From assembly GCA_963698395.1 (NCBI GenBank), contig CAVOQQ010000008.1, positions 124,001-188,000 of the forward strand: a stretch of 64,000 nucleotides of DNA, given 5' to 3'. The notes beneath the pieces are model-generated. The model was given only the letters and a program-made list of their open reading frames with translations, made no database searches and had not been told where the DNA came from. The translations under genes were made by a program, and so were the position numbers. Origin of the DNA: JBBQUN01 sp963698395 (GTDB lineage Bacteria; Actinomycetota; Acidimicrobiia; Acidimicrobiales; SZUA-35). Shown here piece after piece: positions 17,651-26,700 of this stretch (position 1 is the first letter of the stretch; the number at the start of each line of letters is the position of its first letter).

Positions 17651-19272
17651 CCTGGCACGGTTGCTTCTTCGGCCTCGCCGGCCCGCTGCTCGGCGAGGGC
17701 TTCGTTGGCGGCTGCCAGCTCGGCTTGGCTGGTTGCCTCATCGGCATTGGCGCTCGCTTGCGCTCGTTGTTGGACAGCGACGCCACTGGCGATCAAGGCC
17801 ATCGCTGCCACGATGGCCACCCCGGCGAGCAGCCGCTGCAGGCGATGCTTGGTCTGCAGTTCGGCCGCTTCGGCGGCCGCTCGCCGTGCCACACTCGCTT
17901 GGAGGAAGTCGCGCTCGCGCTGGCTCAAGTCGTCGGCGTGTTCGGGTGCCCACTCTTCGATTGCTTCGAGCCGCCCGCCTCGGTACAGCTCGGCGGATGG
18001 TCGTCCGGCAAGGTCCCAGTCATGTGCAGCGGCGTCGAGGTGGCGCAGCATGCGAAGGCCGTCTCGATCGTCATCGAGCCAGCCCCGCAGTCGACCCCAC
18101 TCCCGGATCAGCGCTTCGTGCGCCACCTCGACGGTCGGTTCCCGCGTCGCCTGGTCGTGGTCGAAGCTGAGGAGACGAGCGGTTCCGCAGGCCTCGATCA
18201 CGGCGGGGTCGATGGCGGGTAGGTCCGAAAGCCGAACCCGGCGCCGGGTGTCTTCGGTCCCTTCGCCCGGCGTGATGAGGCGAGTGAAGAGCCGGCGCAG
18301 GTCGAGCTGCTCGGATTCGGTCGCCGCGTCGTGGACCTCGTCGGCTCGCCGAGCCAGCGCGCCCATCACGCCACCGAGGTCTCGGTAGGCCTCCAGCGTC
18401 ATCAGCGAGCCGGAACGCCGCTCGAAGGTCTCGGTGAGTGCGAACTGCACGAGGGGGAGCGCTCCCGGAGCGCTGCTGACGTCGTGAACCACCGCCGCCA
18501 CGAGCGCAGGCTCGACCGAGGCACCGACTCGTTCGGCCGGCCCGGTGATGGCTTGCTCGAGTTCGTCGGGCGACAGCGGGGTCACCGCAATGGTGTTGTG
18601 GTCGAACAGGTCGCCGACGTGGGAGCTGGCCAATGGTCGGTCGTAGAAGTCGGCCCGCAGTGTGACGACGATGCGGAGACGGCCGTGCGGGTCGGCGACT
18701 GCCGCAGCGAGAGCGGCAAGGAACTCGAGGCGTTCCCCTTCGCTGGTCATGGTGTAGAGCTCCTCGAACTGGTCGATGACGAGCACCAACTCGCCCCCGG
18801 ATTCGGGCAGGCATCGCTTGGCCGCCCGGGCAAGACCGTGGGCGTCGGCGTTCAGTTGCTCCAGGAGCGTGGGAATCGGGTCGACCGCGATGCGGAGCAG
18901 CGCGGTTTCGAGTTCGTGCATTGGGTGTTGGCCCGGGACCATCTGAGCCACGAACAGTCCGGCGTCTCGGCACTTGGGGACGAGTCCGGCTCGTACCGCC
19001 GACGATTTGCCTGATCCCGACGGGCCGACAACTGCCAGGAACGAGCTTTCCATGAGATGGGCGAGCATGCGATCGGTGAGCGCGTCACGTCCGAAGAAGT
19101 CGACGCTGTCTGCCTCTTGGAAGGCGGCAAGACCCTTGTAGGGGTTGGTTCCCTGCCATTCGAGCGTCACCAGCGTTCGAGCGGCCTGCGCCCGAGGCCG
19201 CTCGACTTCGCCGGCGCCACTTGGTGGTCCGTCTTCACCGAGCGGGCACGGTCGAGTCCGTCGTCGCGGCAC
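17503..19272 (-). CDS. nSTAND P-loop NTPase fragment of giant kinase/STAND protein A
   Basis: This open frame of 589 codons continues the protein interrupted at about 19250. It carries the nSTAND1 start NPYKGLAAFQEADSVDFFGR, Walker A GPSGSGKSS, Walker B LVLVIDQFEELYT and the sensor region VVTLRADFYDRPL. It also has the helical stretch with GGVMGALARRADEV and EVAHEALIREW, and ends in a single membrane helix (LLAGVAIVAAMALIASGVAV) and an Ala/Glu-rich coiled coil. The last 40 or so residues are out of frame. In the intact paralogues this domain follows the kinase in one chain. The frameshift lies between the kinase end TDSTVPAR and the linker GEDGPPSGAGE. It could be a separate polypeptide only if translation restarts; no convincing ribosome-binding site was seen. 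Confidence 0.7.
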   Translation of the reverse strand: MPRRRTRPCPLGEDGPPSGAGEVERPRAQAARTLVTLEWQGTNPYKGLAAFQEADSVDFFGRDALTDRMLAHLMESSFLAVVGPSGSGKSSAVRAGLVPKCRDAGLFVAQMVPGQHPMHELETALLRIAVDPIPTLLEQLNADAHGLARAAKRCLPESGGELVLVIDQFEELYTMTSEGERLEFLAALAAAVADPHGRLRIVVTLRADFYDRPLASSHVGDLFDHNTIAVTPLSPDELEQAITGPAERVGASVEPALVAAVVHDVSSAPGALPLVQFALTETFERRSGSLMTLEAYRDLGGVMGALARRADEVHDAATESEQLDLRRLFTRLITPGEGTEDTRRRVRLSDLPAIDPAVIEACGTARLLSFDHDQATREPTVEVAHEALIREWGRLRGWLDDDRDGLRMLRHLDAAAHDWDLAGRPSAELYRGGRLEAIEEWAPEHADDLSQRERDFLQASVARRAAAEAAELQTKHRLQRLLAGVAIVAAMALIASGVAVQQRAQASANADEATSQAELAAANEALAEQRAGEAEEATVPGRDRRHSMPKPDAWWHRPGCWRSRTRVPLSCSPLRRTSVSRPPRLWADC

Positions 19273-20842
19273 CGCTCAGGTGGCCGGCGGCAGCGGCGCG
19301 GAACGCGAGGATGAGCTCGCCCATGCTCGCGAAACGGTCGGTGGCCAGAGGAGCGGTTGCATGCTGGATGACGGCATCGATCGTCCCGGGAATGTCGGGC
19401 CGAACCGAAGACGCCAGCGGCAGCCGGACCGTCAGCTTTCGTTCCAACAGATCGGCGATGGTGCTGACGTTGGGGAACGGTGTCGACCCGGTCAGCAGCT
19501 CGTAGATCACGACGCCGAATGCGTAGATGTCCGAGGCGAAGATGGCCTCTCCGTGGCGAATCTGTTCCGGGCTCACATAGAGCGGTGAACCAGCAGACCG
19601 CAGATCGAGTTCAGCGGCGTCGCCGTCGGCGATGGCGATACCGAAGTCGGCGAGATAGGCGTTGTCGTTTTCGTCGAAGATGATGTTTGCCGGTTTCACG
19701 TCTCGATGCACGATCCCGACGTCGTGCGCCATGGCCAGTGCGCCACCGATCTCGTCGACCAGTTTCGTCATCGCAACCAGTGAGAACGGGCCTTGCGCTA
19801 CCAGACGCTGCTCTGCGGATCCGCCACGGAGGTATCGCATGACGAGGTAGGCGCCGCCGGGCTCGCGCCAGTAGTCGTGAAGCGGAACGATGTGTGGGTG
19901 TTCGAGTCGGGCGACCATCTGCGCTTCGACCTCGAAACGGCGGATGAACTGCGGGTTGTTCGCCAACTCGGGTCGCACGACCTTGATGGCGACCTCTCGG
20001 CCGATCGAGGGTTGGGTGGCGCGGTAGACCGAGCCGAATGCTCCCTGGGCGATCAGCTCCGTCAGTTCGTAGCCACGGAGCCGGCGCTGCGCAGCCGGTG
20101 CGGGTGCCGAGTCGTTGCTGAGGAGCTCACGTTCGAGTGCCAGCAGTTCGGGTGTCGGATCGAGGCCGGTTTCGTCGGCAAGCCGTTGCCGAAAGTCCGC
20201 AATGGCACGGACCGCGCCGGCCGGTTGCCCGGCGCGTCGGCGGGCCAGAGCCAGCGTGCGAACCGGCGCCTCGCGGAGGGGGTGTAGCTCGACCAACGCC
20301 TCGGCCGCGGCCGTTGCGCCGGCCACGTCGCTGGCATCGAGCTGGGCTTGGACGGCCAGCTCGCTTGCCGAGACGCGGAGTTCGTCGAGCCGGGTGGCAT
20401 CGAATCGAGCAGCTGGGGTGTCGGTGAGGTCGCCGAAGACCGGGCCGCGCCAGAGATCGAGTGCCCGATTGATGTGCTCGTGGCCAGCGAGGAGATCGCC
20501 CCGGTTCATCAAGACCCGGGCCGATTCGTAGCTGCGCTCGAACTCCTCGATGTCCGTTGCGAGCGAGCGGTCGAGGGCGTAGCCCGAGGGTGTGGTGGTG
20601 ATGGCGTCGGACCCGAGAAGGCCACGCAACCGCGACACGTACTGCTGCACGGTGTTGCTCGGATTCGATGGCAACGCGTCGGACTCGTCCCAGATCGCGT
20701 CGATGAGTTGTTGCTCGCTCACGGTGCGGCCCTCGGCCAGAACCAACCGGAGGAGCAGGCGCCGCTGCCGACGCCCGCCGAGTTCGACCGGTTCGCCGTC
20801 GACCAACGCATCGATCGGTCCGAGCAATCGGATCTGGATCAT
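19235..20842 (-). CDS. SARP/BTAD - Ser/Thr protein kinase (front part of giant kinase/STAND protein A)
   Basis: The protein has 535 residues before a frameshift-derived stop. Residues 1-90 are a winged-helix SARP-type DNA-binding domain (MIQIRLLGPIDALVDGEPVE; YVSRLRGLLG). Residues about 95-245 are the bacterial transcriptional activator domain (ALDLWRGPVFGDLTDTPAAR). Residues about 265-525 are a Hanks-type kinase with GAFGSVYR, VAIKVV, catalytic IVHRDVKPANI (D381), DFGIA and SPEQ. All key kinase residues are present, so this part could still be functional as a DNA-binding kinase lacking the NTPase and WD40 parts. The ATG at 20842 is the start because it begins the SARP fold directly and lies about 20-25 nt after the predicted transcription start. 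It is divergent from the FHA-cyclase at 21043. Confidence 0.85.
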   Translation of the reverse strand: MIQIRLLGPIDALVDGEPVELGGRRQRRLLLRLVLAEGRTVSEQQLIDAIWDESDALPSNPSNTVQQYVSRLRGLLGSDAITTTPSGYALDRSLATDIEEFERSYESARVLMNRGDLLAGHEHINRALDLWRGPVFGDLTDTPAARFDATRLDELRVSASELAVQAQLDASDVAGATAAAEALVELHPLREAPVRTLALARRRAGQPAGAVRAIADFRQRLADETGLDPTPELLALERELLSNDSAPAPAAQRRLRGYELTELIAQGAFGSVYRATQPSIGREVAIKVVRPELANNPQFIRRFEVEAQMVARLEHPHIVPLHDYWREPGGAYLVMRYLRGGSAEQRLVAQGPFSLVAMTKLVDEIGGALAMAHDVGIVHRDVKPANIIFDENDNAYLADFGIAIADGDAAELDLRSAGSPLYVSPEQIRHGEAIFASDIYAFGVVIYELLTGSTPFPNVSTIADLLERKLTVRLPLASSVRPDIPGTIDAVIQHATAPLATDRFASMGELILAFRAAAAGHLSGAATTDSTVPAR

Positions 20843-20871
20843 CTCGGCCCTCCCTCCTACTGCTGCGAACA

Positions 20872-20903
20872 ACGGTAAGCGACCCACTGTCATCACGCTG
20901 TCA
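20872..20903 (-). promoter_or_regulatory. SARP-box promoter of giant kinase/STAND gene A
   Basis: On the minus strand, TGACAGC and TGACAGT are direct heptamers 11 bp apart. They are followed after exactly 8 bp by TACCGT (20872-20877), a -10-like hexamer. There is no -35 box. This is the geometry described for SARP activators such as ActII-ORF4 and AfsR. Confidence 0.65.
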
Positions 20904-20948
20904 GAAGTCGGTGGCCTGCGACGACGGGTGTTCGCCCGTGCAACGCCG

Positions 20949-20980
20949 TGACAGTGGCATGACAGCGCCGTCCGTACTGT
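20949..20980 (+). promoter_or_regulatory. SARP-box promoter of the FHA-cyclase gene A
   Basis: TGACAGT (20949-20955) and TGACAGC (20960-20966) are direct heptamers with an 11-bp period. They are followed after 8 bp by TACTGT (20975-20980). It is a mirror of the divergent promoter at 20872-20903, so one regulator could switch on both genes. Confidence 0.65.
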
Positions 20981-21042
20981 CGGTGGTGAGCAGCAGCGTC
21001 GAGCAACCACGTGTTCGGCACCCGGAGGGCGAGGTTCACGCC

Positions 21043-22012
21043 ATGGAACGACAGCAGCCAGGAGACGGACAGGAACCGACGGTGATCGTTCGATCCCCGG
21101 GACGGACGGTGCTGCACCTACAGATCCACGACCCGCTGGAGATCGGTCGCGAGTGTGCAGGACTGCTGCTCGACGACCCGTTGATCTCTCGTCGCCACCT
21201 CGAACTCCGTCGCGACGGCAATCGGGTCATGGTGAACGATCTCGGGAGCACGAATGGGTCGACCATCAACGGCCGACCGCTCACGAGTATCGTGCGTGCT
21301 CGGCGTGGCCGATGTCGTCGCCTTCGGTGACTCGTCGGTGCAGCTACTGAGTGACGTTCGGGCAACGATGATGCCCGGCGAGTCCATGCCGCAGGCTCCG
21401 GTCGACTTCAAGCAGACATCGATCGACCTCGTCGCCGCCGCCTACGACGCGGATCGAGACAACGAGACCGAGGTGCCGGTGTCCTTCGGTACGACCACCA
21501 TCGTCTTCAGCGACATCGAGTCGTCGACCGCTCGGGCAGAGGAGCTCGGCGACCAACGGTGGTTCGAGTTGCTGACGAAGCACAACGACGTGGTCCGCCG
21601 CCGGGTGCAGGCGTATCACGGCAAGGAGATCAAGTCGCAGGGTGACGGTTTCATGCTCTCGTTTCCGTCGGCGAGAGGCGCAGTCCAATGCATGGTGGCC
21701 GTGCAGCAAGACCTGGCCGAACACAACGAGCGTCATCCTGATCGCCACGTACGAATCCGAGTGGGCATTCACACCGGGGAGGCCATCGTCGATGGCGACG
21801 GTGATCTCTTCGGCAAGCACGTGATCCTCGCTGCTCGCATCGCCAACGAGGCGGTCGGCGGTGAGATCCTCGTGTCGTCGTTGGTACGACAGATCATCGA
21901 AGCTCACGGCGACATGACCTTCGGCGAGGGGCGAGTGACACAACTCAAGGGACTGGCAGGGTCCTACACCGTCTTCCCGATCCTCACGAGTGATCTCGAG
22001 GAAGCACGTTGA
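21043..22012 (+). pseudogene. FHA-class III nucleotide cyclase, broken by a one-base frameshift
   Basis: The N-terminal frame from ATG 21043 encodes an FHA domain (EIGRECAGLLLDDPLISRRH, LGSTNGSTINGR). The other frame, open from ATG 21254 to 22012, encodes the rest of the FHA domain and a complete class III cyclase (TTTIVFSDIESSTARAEELG; KSQGDGFMLSF; GEILVSSLVRQIIEAHGD). Compared with the intact paralogue at 47255, the switch needs one extra base near 21290, where the paralogue reads LTSTCVLGVAD. Without it the protein would be 322 residues, close to the paralogue's 318. The cyclase half could be made from the ATG at 21254 with about 252 residues. The UspA-CNBD gene follows after 78 bp and is probably cotranscribed. 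Sequence error is an alternative to real decay. Confidence 0.8.
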
Positions 22013-22090
22013 AGTCAACAAAGCCGCCGGCCAACGACAGACGACGCAGTCGTCGTCGTTCTCCTGGCCGGCACGACGAGGAGGTAAGCA

Positions 22091-22948
22091 ATGGTTGGAG
22101 TCGTGGTTGGGGTCGACGAGAGCGAGACGGCGTTGGGCGCAGCGCAGCGTGCCGCCGCGCTCGCATCGGCAGTGGGCGAGCCACTGCATCTCGTGATGGC
22201 GATGAAACCGGGCAGCAGTGAGGTGATCCAGAGTGGCAACGACCGATACTTCGTCGATTGGGTCTCACGTGCGCGAGGAGTGCTCACTGACATCGCACGA
22301 CAGATCGGAGCGCCAGAGGCAACGAAAGCGATCGGCGGGAGTGATCCAGCGAAGGCGATCTGCGCCGAGGCCGCCCGCCTCGATGCGTCACTGATCGTGG
22401 TGGGAAATCGACGCGTGCAGGGCGTCAAGCGTCTGCTTGGGTCAGTAGCAACCGAGGTCTTGCGTCATGCCCCTTGCGATGTCCTCGTTGTCGAAACGAC
22501 CAGTGTCGCCAACTCGAGCCGTGCCGGTGTTTCGGGCAGTCACAACATCACGTCGGCCAAGGCGTTCCGGTTCTGCACAAAGGAACAGAAGGTCCGGGTC
22601 GAGGGACTTGCCACCGCCATCCAGGTGCCGGCCGGACGCCTCCTGACCTCCCAAGGCCAGGAAGGCCGAGAGTTCGGCGTGATCCTCGACGGCTCGGCCA
22701 CGGTCGGTGTCGATGGTGCACCCGTGGCGACGCTCGGTCCGGGTGACCACTTCGGCGAAATCGCGTTGCTTGCCAGTGCGGGAGTAGCGAAACGCCCTCG
22801 CTCGGCCACGGTCACCGCCGACGTCGATCTCTGGATCGCGGTGATGTCGATTGCCGAGTTCCAGACGATGATCGCCGAGCTGCCCGACATCGCCAACAGG
22901 CTTCGCCGGTCGGCTGCAGCTCGACTGGAAGACAACAACGCGGGCTGA
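22091..22948 (+). CDS. Universal stress protein domain fused to a cyclic-nucleotide-binding domain
   Basis: The protein has 285 residues. Residues 1-140 are a UspA fold (VVVGVDESETALGAAQRAAA) with the ATP-binding signature VVGNRRVQGVKRLLGSVATE and HAPCDVLVVET. Residues about 160-280 are a CNBD with a canonical phosphate cassette FGEIALL...KRPRSATV including R237, the best-preserved cassette in the window. A GAGGAGGT ribosome-binding site precedes the ATG at 22091. The gene follows the FHA-cyclase on the same strand and probably shares its promoter, so it is a natural candidate for the receptor of the nucleotide made by that cyclase. In mycobacteria cAMP is linked to USP acetylation by a CNBD-acetyltransferase; here the USP itself carries the CNBD. 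Confidence 0.88.
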   Translation: MVGVVVGVDESETALGAAQRAAALASAVGEPLHLVMAMKPGSSEVIQSGNDRYFVDWVSRARGVLTDIARQIGAPEATKAIGGSDPAKAICAEAARLDASLIVVGNRRVQGVKRLLGSVATEVLRHAPCDVLVVETTSVANSSRAGVSGSHNITSAKAFRFCTKEQKVRVEGLATAIQVPAGRLLTSQGQEGREFGVILDGSATVGVDGAPVATLGPGDHFGEIALLASAGVAKRPRSATVTADVDLWIAVMSIAEFQTMIAELPDIANRLRRSAAARLEDNNAG

Positions 22949-22989
22949 CCTGCCTAGCGGAGCGGTGAGGTCGATGCGTCGGCTCTCGC

Positions 22990-23700
22990 TCACGAGCCAT
23001 CGTCGGCCGTCGTCGGTGCCCGAGTCGGTGCATCGGGTAGCCCCGCGTCCCCGTCGACGGCAAAGGTCGCGGCCCAGTGCCCGGGACAATACGGATGCGT
23101 CGGCACGTTGCCGGTCCCCAGCGATCCCAACGGATTGGCGCAGACGGTCGGGTCCCCGGTCCAGAAGTCGGCCAGCCAGTTGTCGAGCGAGTCTCCCGCT
23201 TGGGCCGCCTGCCCGTGATAAATGACTTCGACTCGGACCAACGCCGTCATGGGGTCGTGCAGCGAGTCGAAGACGATGTCGCCCATGTCTTCGACGAAGT
23301 AGCCGGTGATCGGCTCATCGCCTTTCTCGGAGCGCATGGTCACCTCGACCGTGCCGGTCTCGTCCGCCACCACGCCCCGGCCTTCGTTGACGAAGACGTC
23401 TCCCGGAAAGACCCGATCGCCCTGAGGTACGACGAACCAGAAGGTGTAGACCCCGCCGGGAACCAGATCTCGCATCGTCACCCGGGCATCGATTCCTTGG
23501 TCCGATCGCGTCAGTTCCACATCGCCGACGCTCGGTTGCTCCTCTTCGGGGATCGGCGATCCGGTCTCGTCGAACTCGACGAGAATGGCTGCGTGCTCCG
23601 TTCCGTCGTCGCTCGCAAGCAATCGAAGAAGCATTCCTCCCATCACGACCGCTGCGGCAACCATCGCGATCACGAGCAATCGAAACATCTTTGCACTCAT
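22990..23700 (-). CDS. Membrane-anchored extracytoplasmic protein of unknown function
   Basis: The protein has 236 residues with one N-terminal membrane anchor or signal (FRLLVIAMVAAAVVMGGMLL). The rest is outside and probably beta-rich, with segments such as MRDLVPGGVYTFWFVVPQGD, VRVEVIYHGQAAQAGDSLDN and a Cys-containing tail (CANPLGSLG, HPYCPGHWAATF). I do not recognise the family; the pattern of a charge-poor beta-sandwich recalls small CHRD- or cupredoxin-like exported proteins. It lies 66 bp downstream of giant kinase B on the same strand and could be its last operon member, taking the place of the exported barrel protein that follows giant kinase C. Confidence 0.65.
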   Translation of the reverse strand: MSAKMFRLLVIAMVAAAVVMGGMLLRLLASDDGTEHAAILVEFDETGSPIPEEEQPSVGDVELTRSDQGIDARVTMRDLVPGGVYTFWFVVPQGDRVFPGDVFVNEGRGVVADETGTVEVTMRSEKGDEPITGYFVEDMGDIVFDSLHDPMTALVRVEVIYHGQAAQAGDSLDNWLADFWTGDPTVCANPLGSLGTGNVPTHPYCPGHWAATFAVDGDAGLPDAPTRAPTTADDGS

Positions 23701-23766
23701 GGCGTTTCTCCATCGAGGATTGTGGTCGTTGCGAAATTGGTCCGGGGCTTCGAATCGTGGTGATGT

Positions 23767-26700
23767 TCATGACCGCGCCGGCGTACACGGCGATGGATAG
23801 CCACCGCAGACCGCATCGGGGTTCTCGATCACCGTTGTCAACTGCTCACGAGCGATGTCGAAGCCGCCGGTGGCGCAGTAGCCGATCGCCTTCTCGATGA
23901 TCCAGAAGCGATGGAACTGGTTGCCGGCGATGTTCGATTCCGTCAGTGCCTCCGGTGTGGCTGCCGAAGCCAGTTGCGTGACGTAGCTCTGGCATTGCGC
24001 GTGCGCCCGGTCGACGTCGCCGGACGCCAGCAGCTCCTGGACATCGGCCGCTGCGTCGTCGGCCAGTAGCTCGAGCTCGGTCCTGTCGGGAGACCCTGCC
24101 GTTGCCGCCGCTCGGCGTAGAACCTCCGTCTGATCCGATCGTTCGACCGCGGCGGGCCACTGTTCGCAGGTCTGGCGGTAGGAGGAGCGGGGAACGAACT
24201 GCTCCCATTCCTCGAACGTGAGGTTTCGACCCGCTGCACGACAAGCGAGTTCGTCCCACGAATCGACGTCGAGATCCCAGATCAGACGATAGTGGCCGAC
24301 CGCAGTCACGAACCGTGGGAGTCCATCGACGCCGCTCACCCGGTTGTCAGGATCGTTCGGAAACGGATCGCCGACTGGTTCACCTCGCAAGAGATCCCAG
24401 AGCCGCGCGGTGCCGTCGGCCACCGTCACCAGGTAGCGCCCGTCCTCCGAGAAGTAGAGGGTGTTTTCGGCGATATCGGGGCTTCCGCTTCCGGCGAGGA
24501 GCTTCTCGACCGCGCCCGTGTCAGGATCGCGAATCGCAAGGTCACCGCGTGCGTCCATCGTGACCAGCGGCCCGCCGTACGGTGAGTAGCGAAGCAACAC
24601 CACCGGCGGACCGTCGCTGCCGAGTTGGTCATCGACCACGTGCCAGGTCGTGGTGTCCCACACCATCGCCGGCCCGTTGCCGGATGCAGCGGCAAGTCGC
24701 AAACCGTCGGCGCTGAAGCTCAGCGAGGGAATCGAGTCGCCGAGATCGGTCAGCTGTTGCACGACCGTGCCGGTCGAGATCTCGAACACCTGAATTCCGT
24801 CCGAACCAGTGCCGGCGGCCAGGAGTCGACCGTCTGGTGAGGATGCCTGACCACTCCACGTCCGGCTGATCTCCAACTCCGGACCAAGTGGTTCGCGAGT
24901 GGTCGGGTCGTACAACTGGAGGCCATAGGAGCGCGTCACCGCCTTGAAGGCAATGCCTTCGAATCCGTAGCGCAACACGTCCGGACGAGGAAGAGGGACC
25001 GGAACGTCACCGCTGACGTCGAACAGTTGACCCGCCCGCGTCCATTCCTCGCCGTTGCCATAGTCCTGTGCCAGGACATTCCCGTCCGCTGAGATCGTCC
25101 CAAGCTGGGTGCCATTGCGATCGATGGCTCGAGCCAAGAGGCGAGAACCGTCGAGCGAGAAGAGCCCGATACCGAAGGCGCTCGCGACGGCGACTCGCCG
25201 GCCATCGCTCGAAACGGCCAGATCGGCAGCACCTGCCAGCTGACTGTCGATGGGAGGATCGGCGGCCGACCCGTCGGACAGACGAACGCTGAGCACCCTG
25301 CCGGTTGCCAACAACACCCACACCCGATCGCCGCCCGACCAGTGCACACTGTCGATCTTCGACAAGCCGTAGGCGTCGCCAGCCTCATCGACATCGAACG
25401 CCGCGGTGGCCTCACCGGTGATGACGTCGACCACCCAGACACCTGCCTGGTCGTGCATGACGACGAGGTCACCCACGCGATCGCCCAGGTACGTGACCGA
25501 CGGAGCCGTCACCAAGCGGATGTCGGGAAACCCCGGCCGATGTCGCCACAACAACACGTCGTCGCCGATCTGGGCGCCGCTCGTGGTATCCCAACGTCGC
25601 AGGATGCTTTCTTGAGAGACCAGTTCGCTTCCGTCCGCGGAGAAGCGCAGTTGGTGGTCTGATTTCTCGCTCGTGAATCCAGCGATGCCGGACGGGTTCA
25701 GGTAGAAGAGGTAGGGCCTGACGTCGGATGGCGCTCCGAGGTTGCCGAACGTCTCCTCCGGGTGGGCGAGGGTCTCCCAGCCCTGTGAACCGGAGTCGAG
25801 ATCGAACAAGCGCAGCGTGTCTCGGCTGTCGATCGTGGCGACGTTACGGCCGTCGGGTGAGACCTCGAGGCCAGCAACCGAGAACTGATGCTCGATCGTG
25901 AGTGGCGGAGCATTACTGGCTGCCCGAACGTCGATGACCAAGACTGTCGTGTCGTCAACGGCCGAGACCAAGGCCACAACACCGTTGGCGCCACTCACGC
26001 TCGCTTTCGTGATCACTGCTCCATCGCCGGGATCGACCGTGATCACTCGTGCGGGGAGGTCCCATCGAGAGACGACCTCGGCGGTGGCCGAATCGATGAC
26101 GGCAACCCCGTTTCGTCCGGCAGCCACCAGCAACTGATCGTCGAGCCAATCCACCCAGGCGTACGCCACGCCACTCTCCACGGTGCCGAGATAGTTGTCG
26201 ATTCCCGTGAGTGTGCGCTGGAGGGCGCCAAGGCTCACCGGTCCGCCTTCCTCTCGGCGAAAGGCCTCGATCGCGAGAAGCAGGCCGAGTTGCCGATCGG
26301 ACTGCACCCGAAACCCCGCCTCAGAAGCCAGCCGGCCGATCTCGTCGGCTGCCTGGGCCTCGAGTGCTTCGCTCTCGCGTGTCGCGGCAACGGCGGCGCT
26401 CCGTTCGGCGTCGGCAACGGCGAGCTCGGCTTCGCCCGCCCGATCGTTTGCGAGTGCACGCTGCTGGATCGCAATCGCCCCGGTGGTGAGAGCGACGAGC
26501 GCAATGGCTGCCGCTGCGATCAGCAGTCGCCGCAACCGGCGGACGCGCAGTCGCTCCTCTGCTTCGTCAGCCATCCGCTGTCTCGTGCTTGCATCGAGGT
26601 AGGCGCGTTCACGGTCCGTCAGGTCATCGCCATGGGCAGCCGCCCACTCCTCGGCTGCTTCGAGCCTGGCGCCCCGATAGAGCTCGGACTCCGCCTGACC

